Part shown: positions 1-9,720 of the stretch, in pieces
How positions within the stretch are numbered: position 1 is the first letter of the stretch
Layout of the letters: each line of letters begins with the position of its first letter
Assembly: GCA_963758845.1 (NCBI GenBank)
Contig: CAVWWX010000002.1
Span: forward strand, 806,001 to 870,000
Direction of reading: 5' to 3'
DNA: 64,000 nucleotides
Source of the DNA: JBDTSW01 sp963758845
Lineage (GTDB): Bacteria; Actinomycetota; Thermoleophilia; Solirubrobacterales; 70-9
Notes under the pieces: generated by a model
What the model was told of the DNA's origin: nothing
Databases searched by the model: none
What the model saw: the letters and a program-made list of their open reading frames with translations, nothing else
Made by a program: the position numbers and the translations under genes

Positions 1-1406
<1,406 letters not shown>

Positions 1407-1419
1407 GGGGCGGCGGATT

Positions 1420-2544
1420 CTATGGCTCGTTCAAAAGGATCGAGATGTCGTCGTCGCCGGAGTTGACGACGGCGACGTCGGGCCCGTTCGCCGCGTCGAG
1501 GTTGGCGACAGCGCTTCCGATCGGGAAGTCGCCCACCGCGTAGTCGTCGGGCATGTCGAACGCGCCGGCGCCCATGCCGAGCAGCAGGGAGACGTCGTCA
1601 TCGTCGGCGTTCGAGACGACGAGGTCGTGAATTCCGTCGCTGTCGAAGTCCCCGTTCTCGACGAAGAAGGGGTTTGCGCCCACGTCGAAGTCGTCCTTGG
1701 GCCCGAAGCGGCCATCGCCCCTGCCCAGCCTGACGCTGACGTCGTTGTCCATCGAGTTCGCGACGGCGAAGTCGGCGCCGCCGCCGGTCTTGAAGTTGCC
1801 AAGGACGATCGAGAACGGCGCCGCGCCGACCGAGAAGTCCCGCCGGGACCCGAACTCCCCGCCGCCCTTGTTGAGGACGATCGAGACGTCTCCGTCCATG
1901 TCGTTGAGGACGGCCAGGTCGCTGCGGCCGGCACCGTCGAACTGCCCCGCCTCGAGCGCTCGCGGCGTATCGCCGACCTTGCGGTCATCGACCCGGTTGA
2001 ACTCGCCATGGCCACGCCCAAGCAGGATCGCGACGTCGTCGTCGTTGAAGTTGGCCACGGCGAGGTCGTCGCGCCCGCCGGAGTCGAGCTTGGCGCGCGC
2101 GAGCCCGCGTGGGCTCGATCCCACCGCCTCGCTCTGGGCGTCGGCAAACGTGCCGTCGCCTTCCCCGAGCAGGATCGAGACGGTGTCGTCCATCCGGTTC
2201 ACCACGGCGAGATCGAGCTCGGGGTCCCCGTTGAACCTCCCGGTCGCGATGTCCTGGGGCTCGTCGCCGACGGTGTAGTTGTCGTCGAAGTCGAAGTCGC
2301 CAGCCCCGTCTCCGAGCAGGATGTGGACGTCGTCGTCGCCCTTGTTTGCCACGGCGAGGTCGAGGTCGTCGTCACCGTCGAAGTCGCCGATCGCAAGCGA
2401 TTCCGGCTGGTCGCCGACCGCGAAGTCGGCCGCGGGAGCGAATACCGCCGCGCCGCGCTCGGCCGAGCCGAGGGCCACCCAGGCCGCCATCGAGACGGTC
2501 ACTGCCAGCAGAGCGGACGCCCCCAGGCGCCAGGCTGGGCCCAT
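1420..2544 (-). CDS. Secreted FG-GAP/VCBS repeat protein
   Basis: About 374 residues with an N-terminal signal or anchor segment (GASALLAVTVSMAAWVAL) followed by about seven tandem repeats of roughly 47 residues. Each repeat has the pattern VGDxPxxLAxGDFDGDxxxDLAVAN...DDVxILLGxGxG. This is the VCBS/FG-GAP repeat, a beta-propeller blade with Asp-rich calcium loops, as in integrin-alpha-like surface proteins. I chose the ATG at the start of MGPAWRLG because it directly precedes the hydrophobic segment; a GTG 29 codons upstream is possible. Only 13 bases separate its stop from the pccB start, so it is probably co-transcribed with the propionyl-CoA genes, although no metabolic link is obvious. 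The ligand is unknown. Confidence 0.85.
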   Translation of the reverse strand: MGPAWRLGASALLAVTVSMAAWVALGSAERGAAVFAPAADFAVGDQPESLAIGDFDGDDDLDLAVANKGDDDVHILLGDGAGDFDFDDNYTVGDEPQDIATGRFNGDPELDLAVVNRMDDTVSILLGEGDGTFADAQSEAVGSSPRGLARAKLDSGGRDDLAVANFNDDDVAILLGRGHGEFNRVDDRKVGDTPRALEAGQFDGAGRSDLAVLNDMDGDVSIVLNKGGGEFGSRRDFSVGAAPFSIVLGNFKTGGGADFAVANSMDNDVSVRLGRGDGRFGPKDDFDVGANPFFVENGDFDSDGIHDLVVSNADDDDVSLLLGMGAGAFDMPDDYAVGDFPIGSAVANLDAANGPDVAVVNSGDDDISILLNEP

Positions 2545-2614
2545 CCGCCCGATCGTCTCACGCGGGGGACTCCGTGTCCACCAGCCGGCTGGGCTCTCTG
2601 GGCGGACCGCGGAT

Positions 2615-3265
2615 TCAGGCGGACTGGCCACGCGTCAGCACGGCCTCGAGCGCGTCGACCACGGCGGGGTCGAGCTCGTGGCCGGCGGCGGCGCGGAGCG
2701 CGTCGAGGCGGCTGGCACCCGGTTCGGCCGCAGCGCGGTCCTCGGGGGCCTCCTCGACCGCGGCGTAGCAGGCGTAGGCGGCGCGCGAGATGCGCGCCTG
2801 GATCGGGATTGCGTCGCCGGCCAGACCGCCGGGCCCGCCGCCGTCGAAGCGCTCGGCGCCCAGGCGTATCCAGGTGCAGACGCGGTCGGGGATGCCGGCG
2901 CCGCGCGCGAGCTGGGCGCCCCGCTCGTGCTGTGCCTCCACCTCGAAGCGCTCCTCGGGGGTTCGGTCCGAGGCCGGTTTGGCCAGAGCGTCAGCCGGCA
3001 CGTAGACGCGGCCGATCTCGTGAAGCCGGGCTGCCTCGCGGACCAGCCCGGCGCTGGCACGGGTGAGCCCCATCTCCTCGGCGGCGGCGAAAGCCAGCTC
3101 GGACGCGTCCTCGCTGCGCTTGCGCGAGCCGGGGAGGTGGTCCTCGAGGGCGTCGATCAGCGGCGTGCCGCGGGCTCTGAGCAGCGAGACGAGGGCGAGC
3201 TCGGGCGAGCCCGCGTCGCCGTCAGCCGCGGGTGAAGGGTCGTCGTTCGGGAGATCCGAGCTCAT
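2615..3265 (-). CDS. Degenerate HD-GYP-like domain protein
   Basis: A 216-residue protein related to the HD-GYP phosphodiesterase fold. Around residue 80 it has ARLHEIGRVYVP where active members have LHDIGKxxxP. It then has QHERGAQLARG and FDGGGPGGLAGDAIPIQARI, matching the HHxxxDGxGYPxGLxGxxIPxxARI block. The HD aspartate is glutamate, the HH pair is Leu-Gly, the GYP tyrosine is lost and the aspartate after ARI is absent, so c-di-GMP hydrolysis is unlikely. A sensory or binding role is inference. The ATG is preceded by GGAGGAG nine bases upstream and lies inside the preceding gene (44-base overlap), implying translational coupling within the mutase operon. Confidence 0.75.
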   Translation of the reverse strand: MSSDLPNDDPSPAADGDAGSPELALVSLLRARGTPLIDALEDHLPGSRKRSEDASELAFAAAEEMGLTRASAGLVREAARLHEIGRVYVPADALAKPASDRTPEERFEVEAQHERGAQLARGAGIPDRVCTWIRLGAERFDGGGPGGLAGDAIPIQARISRAAYACYAAVEEAPEDRAAAEPGASRLDALRAAAGHELDPAVVDALEAVLTRGQSA

Positions 3266-3584
3266 CCAGCAGCTCCTCCAGGGCCTCGAGCGCTGCGGCG
3301 GGGTCCGGCGCGGTGTGCTGAGCCGTGATCGACACGGCGGTCCCGAAGCCCTTCTCGACCAGCTCGATCGCGATCCGCGCGTGAGCCTCGGCTGCCGCCC
3401 GATCGCCGTTCTGCGCACGCCAGGCCAGGATCCGCTCGGGCTCGCGGTCGGTCACCTCGACCGGGATCGGCTCGGCGGCTCCAATCAGCCCGCCCATCCA
3501 GGCCTCCATGCGGGCCAGATCGTCTGCGAGCTCCCATAGCTCGGGGGCGGACTTCACGAGCGTCCGCTTGGCTTGCGTCTCCAT
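3222..3584 (-). CDS. Small conserved protein in the mutase operon, possibly SRPBCC-like
   Basis: A 120-residue soluble protein starting METQAKRTLVKSAPELWELADD. The opening and the later VTDREPERILAWRA and ELVEKGFGTAVSITAQ stretches resemble polyketide-cyclase/START-like (SRPBCC) proteins, where an early VxxxPExLWxLxxD helix is common. The resemblance is weak and the function is unknown. The C-terminal third is acidic and helical (ALEALEELLDELGS). It sits 77 bases downstream of the mutase gene and overlaps the HD-GYP-like gene, so it belongs to the same transcript. A CoA-thioester-related accessory role would fit the context but is inference. Confidence 0.6.
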   Translation of the reverse strand: METQAKRTLVKSAPELWELADDLARMEAWMGGLIGAAEPIPVEVTDREPERILAWRAQNGDRAAAEAHARIAIELVEKGFGTAVSITAQHTAPDPAAALEALEELLDELGSPERRPFTRG

Positions 3585-3661
3585 CCCGGGGTCTTTCGGC
3601 CGTCCGGCCGCGACTCCTGCCTCAGCGCTCGTAGGCGCTGGCACCCGCAAGCGGGGAACGC

Positions 3662-5347
3662 CTAGAAGAAGGCCCCGCCCCGGTACTCGCCGAAGACGTC
3701 GCGCATCGCGCCGCACACCTCGCCGATCGACGCGTTCTCGCGCAGCGCCTCGCGGATCGGATGCAGGAGGTTTCCCTCGCCGCCCGCCGTGTCGCGCACC
3801 TCCTGCAGGCGCCGCTCGACTGCCTGGGAGTCGCGGTCGGCCTTGAACCTGGCCAGGCGCTCGACCTGGCGGCGTTCGGCCTCGGGGTCGACCTTGAGGA
3901 TGTCGACGTCGTCGATCTGGTCGGTGACGTACTTGTTGACGCCGACGACGATGTCCTGGCCGGAGCGGTAGCGCTCGTGGTAGGAGGCGGCCGACTCCTC
4001 GATCTCGCGCTGGATGAACTCGAGGGCCTCGGTCGAGCCACCCATCTGGTCGACCTTGTCGATCAGCTCCCACGAGCGCTCCTCGATCTCGTCGGTCAGC
4101 GCCTCGACGAAGTGCGACCCGGCGAACGGGTCGACGGTGTCGGCGGCCCCGGACTCGTGGGCGATCACCTGCTGGGTTCGCAGAGCGATCCTCGCCGAGC
4201 GCTCGGTGGGCAGCGCGAGGGCCTCGTCGAAACCGTTGGTGTGAAGTGACTGCGTGCCTCCGCAGACCGCGGCGAAGCCCTGGAGCGCGACCCGGATGAT
4301 GTTTACCTCCGGCTGCTGCGCCTGGAGGGTGACGCCGCCGGTCTGGGTGTGGAAGCGGATCGTCTGCGAGCGATCGGAGGTCGCGCCGAACTGCTCGCGC
4401 ATGATCCGCGCCCACATGCGCCGCACCGCGCGGAACTTCGCGATCTCCTGGAAGACGTTGTTGTGGCAGTTGAAGAAGAAGGCCAGCCGGGGGGCGAAGT
4501 CGTCGATGTCGAACCCGCGGTCCAGCGCGGCGTTGACGTAGGCCTTCGCGTTCGAAAGGGTGAACGCCACCTCCTGCACCGCCGAACAGCCCTTCTCGCG
4601 GATGTGGTAGCCGGAGATCGAGATCGTGTTCCACCTCGGCACGTGCTCGGCGCAGTATTCGAAGATGTCCGTGGTCAGCCGCATCGTCGGCTCGGGCGGG
4701 TAGATGTAGTTCCCGCGCGCGACGTACTCCTTCAAGACGTCGTTCTGGACCGTGCCGCGGAGGTCGCTGGCCTCCACGCCCTGCTCCTCGCCCACCAGCT
4801 GGTACAGCAGCAGCAGGATCGCCGCCGGGGCGTTGATCGTCATCGAGGTCGAGACCTCGTCCAGCGGGATCTGGTCGAAGCAGATCCGCATGTCCTCGAT
4901 CGTGTCGATCGGGACGCCGGTGCGGCCGACCTCGCCGTTGCAGAGCGGGTCGTCGGAGTCGCGGCCGAGCTGGGTGGGCAGGTCGAACGCCATCGAGAGC
5001 CCCGTTGACCCGTGCTCGATCAGGTAGCGGTAGCGGTTGTTGGTGTCCTCGGGGCTCGAGAACCCGGCGTACTGGCGCATGGTCCACAGCCGGTCCCGGT
5101 ACATGCCGCTGTGGATCCCGCGCGTGAACGGGTAGGCCCCCGGCTCGCCCAGCCGCTCCTCCAGCCCGGCGGCGACATCGCTCTCGTCGTAGAGCGGCTG
5201 GATCTCGATCCCCGAGTCGGTGAAGACGCGGTCGTCGTCGGGCCCGGTCATCGGGGCGATGAACCGGTCGGCGTCCTCGGCCACGGCCCGCTCGATCTTC
5301 TCGTCGGCGCGCCCGTCGGGACGGGAGACGTCTGCGGGGGTGCCCAT
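3662..5347 (-). CDS. mutA: Methylmalonyl-CoA mutase, large (TIM-barrel) subunit without B12 domain
   Basis: Adenosylcobalamin-dependent isomerisation of (R)-methylmalonyl-CoA to succinyl-CoA. The 561 residues cover only the substrate-binding barrel; the C-terminal cobalamin-binding domain of single-chain mutases is absent, so a separate B12-binding small subunit must exist elsewhere. Specificity residues favour methylmalonyl-CoA over isobutyryl-CoA. Tyr in RQYAGF (about residue 93) and Arg in EYVARGNYIYPP (about 211) match Tyr89 and Arg207 of the Propionibacterium enzyme, where isobutyryl-CoA mutases have Phe and Gln. The His in SGYHIREKG (about 248) matches His244. The start is the ATG of MGTPADVSRPDG, just after a 42-base divergent spacer. 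It heads the operon ending in pccB. Confidence 0.94.
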   Translation of the reverse strand: MGTPADVSRPDGRADEKIERAVAEDADRFIAPMTGPDDDRVFTDSGIEIQPLYDESDVAAGLEERLGEPGAYPFTRGIHSGMYRDRLWTMRQYAGFSSPEDTNNRYRYLIEHGSTGLSMAFDLPTQLGRDSDDPLCNGEVGRTGVPIDTIEDMRICFDQIPLDEVSTSMTINAPAAILLLLYQLVGEEQGVEASDLRGTVQNDVLKEYVARGNYIYPPEPTMRLTTDIFEYCAEHVPRWNTISISGYHIREKGCSAVQEVAFTLSNAKAYVNAALDRGFDIDDFAPRLAFFFNCHNNVFQEIAKFRAVRRMWARIMREQFGATSDRSQTIRFHTQTGGVTLQAQQPEVNIIRVALQGFAAVCGGTQSLHTNGFDEALALPTERSARIALRTQQVIAHESGAADTVDPFAGSHFVEALTDEIEERSWELIDKVDQMGGSTEALEFIQREIEESAASYHERYRSGQDIVVGVNKYVTDQIDDVDILKVDPEAERRQVERLARFKADRDSQAVERRLQEVRDTAGGEGNLLHPIREALRENASIGEVCGAMRDVFGEYRGGAFF

Positions 5348-5389
5348 GAGGCGAAGGATAGGGGCGATTCGCCGGGTACTCTGCCTCTC

Positions 5390-6370
5390 ATGGGACGGAC
5401 GGTGGGGACTTTGATCGGCAGCTTCGTGCTCGCGGCGATGCTCGTGGTGCCCGCGACGGCGTCTACGGTTCGCGCCGAGCGCGTGAACCCCGGGACGTAC
5501 GTCCGATTCCAGGACACCGCCGGCCAGGTCAACAACGTCGCCGTCGGCGTCCCCAGGCGGGCTCGAGAGATCAGGTTCCGCGACGACGCCGGCCCGATCG
5601 AGCCTGAGGGCAACCGCTGCGAGGAGATCCCAGGGGCCGCGTTCCGGGTCGACTGCCGCCTTGGTGGAAGGGCCTTCTTCGACTTGATTGTGGACGCGGG
5701 CGGGGGCGACGACGCGATCGTCAGCGACTTGCGCGAGCGCTATGACGGGCGCACCGCCTCGTTCGTGCACCTCTTCGGCGGCTCCGGAGCCGATCGGATC
5801 AACGCCGGAGCGGCCGAGGACAGCATCGTTCCCGGGACCGGCCCTGACGTCGTGCACGCCGGGAGCGGCTACGACTTCATTGCCGCCGGCGACTCAGCTG
5901 ACGGGCCGGACCTCTACGACGGGGGCCGCAAGGGCGCCACAGTCAGCTACTCCGAGCGCACGACGCCCACGTTCGTGGACTCTGACGGGGTCGCGGACGA
6001 CGGCGCAACCGGTGAGGGCGACAACCTTAGGCGCGTCTTCGGCGCGTCCGGGGGAAGCGCCAGGGACGTCTTCATCGGCGATGACCACCGCAACTTCCTG
6101 TTCGGCGGCGGCGGACCCGACCGGCTCCTGGGAAGGGGCGACCGCGACGCGATCGTCGGCGACTCGGGGGCGGACCGCATCGACGCCGGTCCCGGCGCGG
6201 ACTGGGTGCTCGACGGGGGCTCGGCCGGGATCGATGTGATCGACTGCGGGCCAGGCAGAGATCTCTATGAGGCCGATCCCGACGACGTCGTCGTCTCCTG
6301 CGAGCGATCTCTCGTGAACCCGCAGCCGAAGCTGAAGCTCAGGTCACGCCTGCGGGCGTCGGCGCCCTAG
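5390..6370 (+). CDS. Secreted RTX-like (hemolysin-type calcium-binding repeat) protein
   Basis: A 326-residue exported protein. Residues 1-25 form a signal peptide (MGRTVGTLIGSFVLAAMLVV then PATAS). After a beta-rich region, degenerate nonapeptide repeats of the GGxGxDxxxA type appear (GGSGADRINAGAAEDSIV, GTGPDVVHAGSGYDFI, GGGGPDRLLGRGDRDAIV, GDSGADRIDAGPGADWV), which in this family form a calcium-binding parallel beta-roll. It ends in a basic tail (KLKLRSRLRASAP). Its start is 42 bases from the divergent mutase start, so the two promoters must overlap. No enzymatic domain is recognisable; a surface or matrix structural role is plausible. It converges on the metallopeptidase gene with two bases between stops. 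Confidence 0.82.
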   Translation: MGRTVGTLIGSFVLAAMLVVPATASTVRAERVNPGTYVRFQDTAGQVNNVAVGVPRRAREIRFRDDAGPIEPEGNRCEEIPGAAFRVDCRLGGRAFFDLIVDAGGGDDAIVSDLRERYDGRTASFVHLFGGSGADRINAGAAEDSIVPGTGPDVVHAGSGYDFIAAGDSADGPDLYDGGRKGATVSYSERTTPTFVDSDGVADDGATGEGDNLRRVFGASGGSARDVFIGDDHRNFLFGGGGPDRLLGRGDRDAIVGDSGADRIDAGPGADWVLDGGSAGIDVIDCGPGRDLYEADPDDVVVSCERSLVNPQPKLKLRSRLRASAP

Positions 6371-6372
6371 AT

Positions 6373-7302
6373 CTAGACGCTCTCGGCCGAGAACGTGTCG
6401 CAGGCAGCTGGGTCGCCTGACTCGTAGCCGTTCTCGAACCAGGTGCGCCGCTGTTCGGCGCTGCCATGCGTGAACGAGTCGGGGTTCACCTTCTGCCCTG
6501 CCCCTTGCTGCAGGCGGTCGTCGCCCACGGCCTCCGACGCGGAGAACGCCTCGTCGAGGTCGCCCGGCTCGAGGTCGCCCTCCGCGAACACGGTCGCGGC
6601 CCAGACCCCGGCGTAGCAGTCGGCTTGGAGCTCGGTGCGGACCGAGATCTCGTTCGCCTCGTCGGGGTTCGAGGATTCGAGCTTGCGGACCTCGTCGTTG
6701 GTGCCGCTGACGTTCTGGACGTGGTGGCCCATCTCGTGGGCGATCACATACGCCCAGGCGAAGTCCCCCGAGGCGCCGAGCTGGCGGCGCATGTCCTCGT
6801 AGAAGGAGAGGTCGAGGTAGACCCTGCTGTCGGCCGGGCAGTAGAACGGCCCGACCGCCGAGGTCGCGCTGCCGCAGCCCCCCGTGGACACCGCCCCCGA
6901 ATACAGAACCAGCTGCGCGTTCTCATAGCCGGCGCCGTCGGCTCCGAACGTGCCCGACCAGGTGTCCTGCGAGTCGTTGAACACGTAGCTCGAGAAGTCC
7001 TTCAGCTCGCGGTCTGGGTCCTCGTCGGGAGGGATCGGGCTGGGATCGTCGGCACCGGGAGCCTGACCACCGCCCAGCAGGATCTGCCCGATGTCGAAGC
7101 CGCCCTCGCCTCCACCACCCCCGCCGAATACCTGGATCGCGAGCACCACCAGGACCACCACGACCCCGGCGCCCCCGCCCAGCCCGCCCAGCCCTCCCGG
7201 GATCGACAAGCCTCCGGAACCGCCCGAGCGCCCGCCGCCGCCCGAGGCGCCGCGGATATCGATCACGTCCTTGTCGGACCCCTTGCTGCGCTTCCACTTC
7301 AT
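6373..7302 (-). CDS. ypfJ: Neutral zinc metallopeptidase, YpfJ family
   Basis: 309 residues. A basic N-terminus and Gly-rich stretch precede one membrane segment (about residues 46-58, GVVVVLVVLAIQVF), a second Gly-rich linker, and then an extracytoplasmic domain. The zinc site is AHEMGHHVQNV (His189, Glu190, His193), with the downstream acidic ligand likely in ELQADCYAGVWA. Paired cysteines (GGCGS, FYCPADS, ADCYAG) suggest an exported fold. Family members are predicted membrane-anchored metallopeptidases of unknown substrate. The start ATG overlaps the stop of the upstream glycosyltransferase (ATGA), so it is the last gene of the uxs-glycosyltransferase operon. Confidence 0.9.
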   Translation of the reverse strand: MKWKRSKGSDKDVIDIRGASGGGGRSGGSGGLSIPGGLGGLGGGAGVVVVLVVLAIQVFGGGGGGEGGFDIGQILLGGGQAPGADDPSPIPPDEDPDRELKDFSSYVFNDSQDTWSGTFGADGAGYENAQLVLYSGAVSTGGCGSATSAVGPFYCPADSRVYLDLSFYEDMRRQLGASGDFAWAYVIAHEMGHHVQNVSGTNDEVRKLESSNPDEANEISVRTELQADCYAGVWAATVFAEGDLEPGDLDEAFSASEAVGDDRLQQGAGQKVNPDSFTHGSAEQRRTWFENGYESGDPAACDTFSAESV

Positions 7303-8534
7303 CGGCCGATCGCCCTTTCTACCGCTTCGGCGAGGCGCTCTGCCGGGGCCGGGTACGTGTAGGGCTCGAGTGCCTCGGCGGGTGGCGCGTCCGGGGGGCT
7401 CGCTGCGAGTCGCGCCAGCGCGGCGGCGATCGCCGCCGGGTCGTCGGCGCGAACGGACTCGGCGCCGATCTCCTCGGCGACCCGGCCGGCCTCGGTGCCG
7501 GCGGCGAGCGCCAGGATCGGCGTGCCCGATGCCATGTACTCGAAGAGCTTGATGTTGAGGAGCTGCGAGCGCGCCGGCTGCGCGATCAAGAGCAGGGCTT
7601 CGGCCTGGCGTTGGAGGGCGAGGACCTGCTCGCGGGGAAGGCTGCCGGCGATCACGATGCGGGCGGGCTCGACGTCGGCGTCCATCAGCCGCGCCTCCGC
7701 CTCGGTCAACGGCCCGGCGATCACCAGCTCCAGGTGACTGGCCGCAGCGGGGTCCTCGCGCGCCAGCCTCGCGAGGGCCTCGACGAGCGGGGCGGGGTCC
7801 CGGCCGAAGCTTCCGAACCTGCCCGTGTAGAGCAGCGAGGTCCTGGTTGAGTCAAGCACCGGGGGCGTCTGCACGGCGGCCTCCGGAGCCGCCTCGGGAT
7901 CCCAGCCGTTCGGGATCACGACCGGGTTCGCGATCCCGCGCTCGCGCAGGTCGCGGGCGGCGGGCTCGGACACGCAGACCACGACGTCGGCGGTGCCCAG
8001 CCAGCGGCGCTCGAGGCGCCGGTCAAGGGCGCGCTGCGCCCCGGTTGGGAACTGTGGCCGCAGCGGCTCGAAGGTCCACGCGTCGCGGATGTCCGCCACC
8101 CACGGGACCCCCCGGCGGCGAAGCGCCATCCCCACGGCGTGCGTCGACTCCGGCGGCGAGGAGGTGATCACGCAGTCGAAGCCGCGGGCGCGGTTGAGCG
8201 CGAGCGCCTTCGACCGGGCGAAGGGAGCCCAGGCCACCGCGAGGGGCTCGGGGACGATCACCTTGCTCAGCGGGTGCGGGCGCCCGCGGTAGGTGTCGGC
8301 ATCGAACAGGGTGCCCACCCGGTCCTTACCGGCGCGGCGGGCACGCCAAAGCTGCGCGTCGCGGGTGCGATGGGCGGCGGGATCGCCATCGTCGCCGAAG
8401 GCCGCCGTGGTAAGCACCTCGACCTCGTGGCCCAGGCGCCGCAGGTACTTCGCCATCGCGGCCGGGCGGAGCGCGCCCGTGTCGCGTCCCGGCGGGTAGA
8501 AGTAGGAGACGAGCAGGACCCGGCGCGGGTTCAT
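7299..8534 (-). CDS. Glycosyltransferase, GT4-type
   Basis: 411-residue GT-B fold glycosyltransferase. The N-terminal Rossmann half opens VLLVSYFYPPGRDTGALRP, a typical acceptor-side start of wbuB/GT4-like enzymes. The donor half contains LLYTGRFGSFGRD (about residue 235), LVIAGPLTEAEA and IAGSLPREQV. A nucleotide-sugar binding block follows, KLFEYMASGTPILAL, in which the EX7E-like second glutamate is replaced by a shorter motif. The start ATG (MNPRRVLLVSYF) is chosen because the upstream in-frame residues are not family-like. Both ends overlap neighbours by 4 bases (ATGA), showing tight coupling with the second glycosyltransferase and the metallopeptidase. Donor and acceptor sugars are unknown; adjacency to UDP-xylose synthase makes pentose or glucuronate transfer conceivable. 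Confidence 0.9.
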   Translation of the reverse strand: MNPRRVLLVSYFYPPGRDTGALRPAAMAKYLRRLGHEVEVLTTAAFGDDGDPAAHRTRDAQLWRARRAGKDRVGTLFDADTYRGRPHPLSKVIVPEPLAVAWAPFARSKALALNRARGFDCVITSSPPESTHAVGMALRRRGVPWVADIRDAWTFEPLRPQFPTGAQRALDRRLERRWLGTADVVVCVSEPAARDLRERGIANPVVIPNGWDPEAAPEAAVQTPPVLDSTRTSLLYTGRFGSFGRDPAPLVEALARLAREDPAAASHLELVIAGPLTEAEARLMDADVEPARIVIAGSLPREQVLALQRQAEALLLIAQPARSQLLNIKLFEYMASGTPILALAAGTEAGRVAEEIGAESVRADDPAAIAAALARLAASPPDAPPAEALEPYTYPAPAERLAEAVERAIGR

Positions 8535-9694
8535 CCGCCGGCCTTGGCGCGCCGCGCCTCGATCGCCTCCGCGTAGGCGGCGTCCATCCGGTCGGTCAGC
8601 CGGCCCCAATTCCAATCGCGCTCCGCCTTCGCCCGGCCGGCGGCCCCCATCGCCTCGCGCTCGCCGCTGTCGTGTGCAAGGCGGTCGAGCGCGCGAGCGA
8701 CCTCGTTGGCGTCCCCCTGCGCCACCAGGACGCCGGTGGACTCGTCGACGACCGCTCGGACTCCGGGGTAGTCGCTGGCCACCGCCGGGAGCCCGCAGGC
8801 CATCGCCTCGATCAGGACGATCCCGAACGACTCCGGCGGCTCGGTGGTCAACAGGAACAGGTCGCAGGCCCTCAGCACCCGCGGGAGCCGGGCGTGGGGC
8901 ACGGCGCCCAGAAAGTGGACCCGGTCGCCGACGCCCGCGCGCTCGGCTTGGGTCTGGAAGCTGTCCAGCAGCTCCCCGCCGCCCGCGACGACCAGGTGCA
9001 CCTGGGCGTCCGAGCGCGCGAGCCCCTCGATGGCGACGTCAAGCCGCTTGAAGTGATGGGCCCGGTCAAGTGTGGCCACGAACGCCGCCGCGATCGCCTC
9101 GGCCGGGATCCCCAGCTCGGCGCGCACGCCGTCGTCGGGACCGGGCGCGAAGTCGGCGGTGTCGACGCCGTTGGGCATGACGATCAGCTTCGCGGGGTCG
9201 CGCTCGCGCGTGCGCCGCAGGTAGGAGACCGAGTCGGCGTGGTCGATCGAGAGGACGCAGACCCGGTCGGCAGCGGCCATGAGGGCCGGCGCGACTGTGT
9301 GCTCGTAGGCCTCGAACAGCGCACCTCGCACGCCGCCGGCCACAAGCCGGTTCTTGTAATGGACGACGAGGGCCTGGTTGCGCCTGACCTTGCGCAGGCG
9401 CCCGGCAAGGGTCAGCTCGGAGCCGAAGATGAACGGGTAGTGGAGGTGGACGACGTCGAAGCCCTGAAGCCGCGCGAGCGACGGGATCAGCGGCGCGTTG
9501 CCGTAGGCGAACAGGGGGTCGATCCGGTGGACGACGGCACCACCGGGATCGGGCGCTTCGCCCTCGGCGGATGCGGTGAACACCTCGACGTGATGGCTGC
9601 GGTCGGCCTGCTCGCGCGCGAACCGGTACGCGGTGTTGCCCGCCCCGCCCTTGTAGGGGGGGAAGGTCGCCGTCAGGTGCGCGATTCGGAGCAG
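8531..9694 (-). CDS. Glycosyltransferase family 4, start codon uncertain
   Basis: About 387 residues, a clear GT4 enzyme. It opens with RIAHLTATFPPYKGGAGN, has PNGVDTADF, FVATLDRAHHFKRLD, HFLGAVPHARLP and the donor-site ESFGIVLIEAMACGLPAVASD carrying the EX7E signature. The natural start should lie just before RIAHLTA, but there is no ATG, GTG or TTG there. Going upstream the only candidates are CTG codons at 9694 and 9724 (the latter overlapping the uxs stop as CTGA) and a GTG at 9808, which is 29 codons inside uxs. I give the CTG at 9694 as the domain boundary, not as a proven start. It is translationally coupled to the next glycosyltransferase (4-base overlap). Confidence 0.85.
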   Translation of the reverse strand: MLRIAHLTATFPPYKGGAGNTAYRFAREQADRSHHVEVFTASAEGEAPDPGGAVVHRIDPLFAYGNAPLIPSLARLQGFDVVHLHYPFIFGSELTLAGRLRKVRRNQALVVHYKNRLVAGGVRGALFEAYEHTVAPALMAAADRVCVLSIDHADSVSYLRRTRERDPAKLIVMPNGVDTADFAPGPDDGVRAELGIPAEAIAAAFVATLDRAHHFKRLDVAIEGLARSDAQVHLVVAGGGELLDSFQTQAERAGVGDRVHFLGAVPHARLPRVLRACDLFLLTTEPPESFGIVLIEAMACGLPAVASDYPGVRAVVDESTGVLVAQGDANEVARALDRLAHDSGEREAMGAAGRAKAERDWNWGRLTDRMDAAYAEAIEARRAKAGG

Positions 9695-9720
9695 GACCGG
9701 CGCCCCGTTAACCGCTGGGC

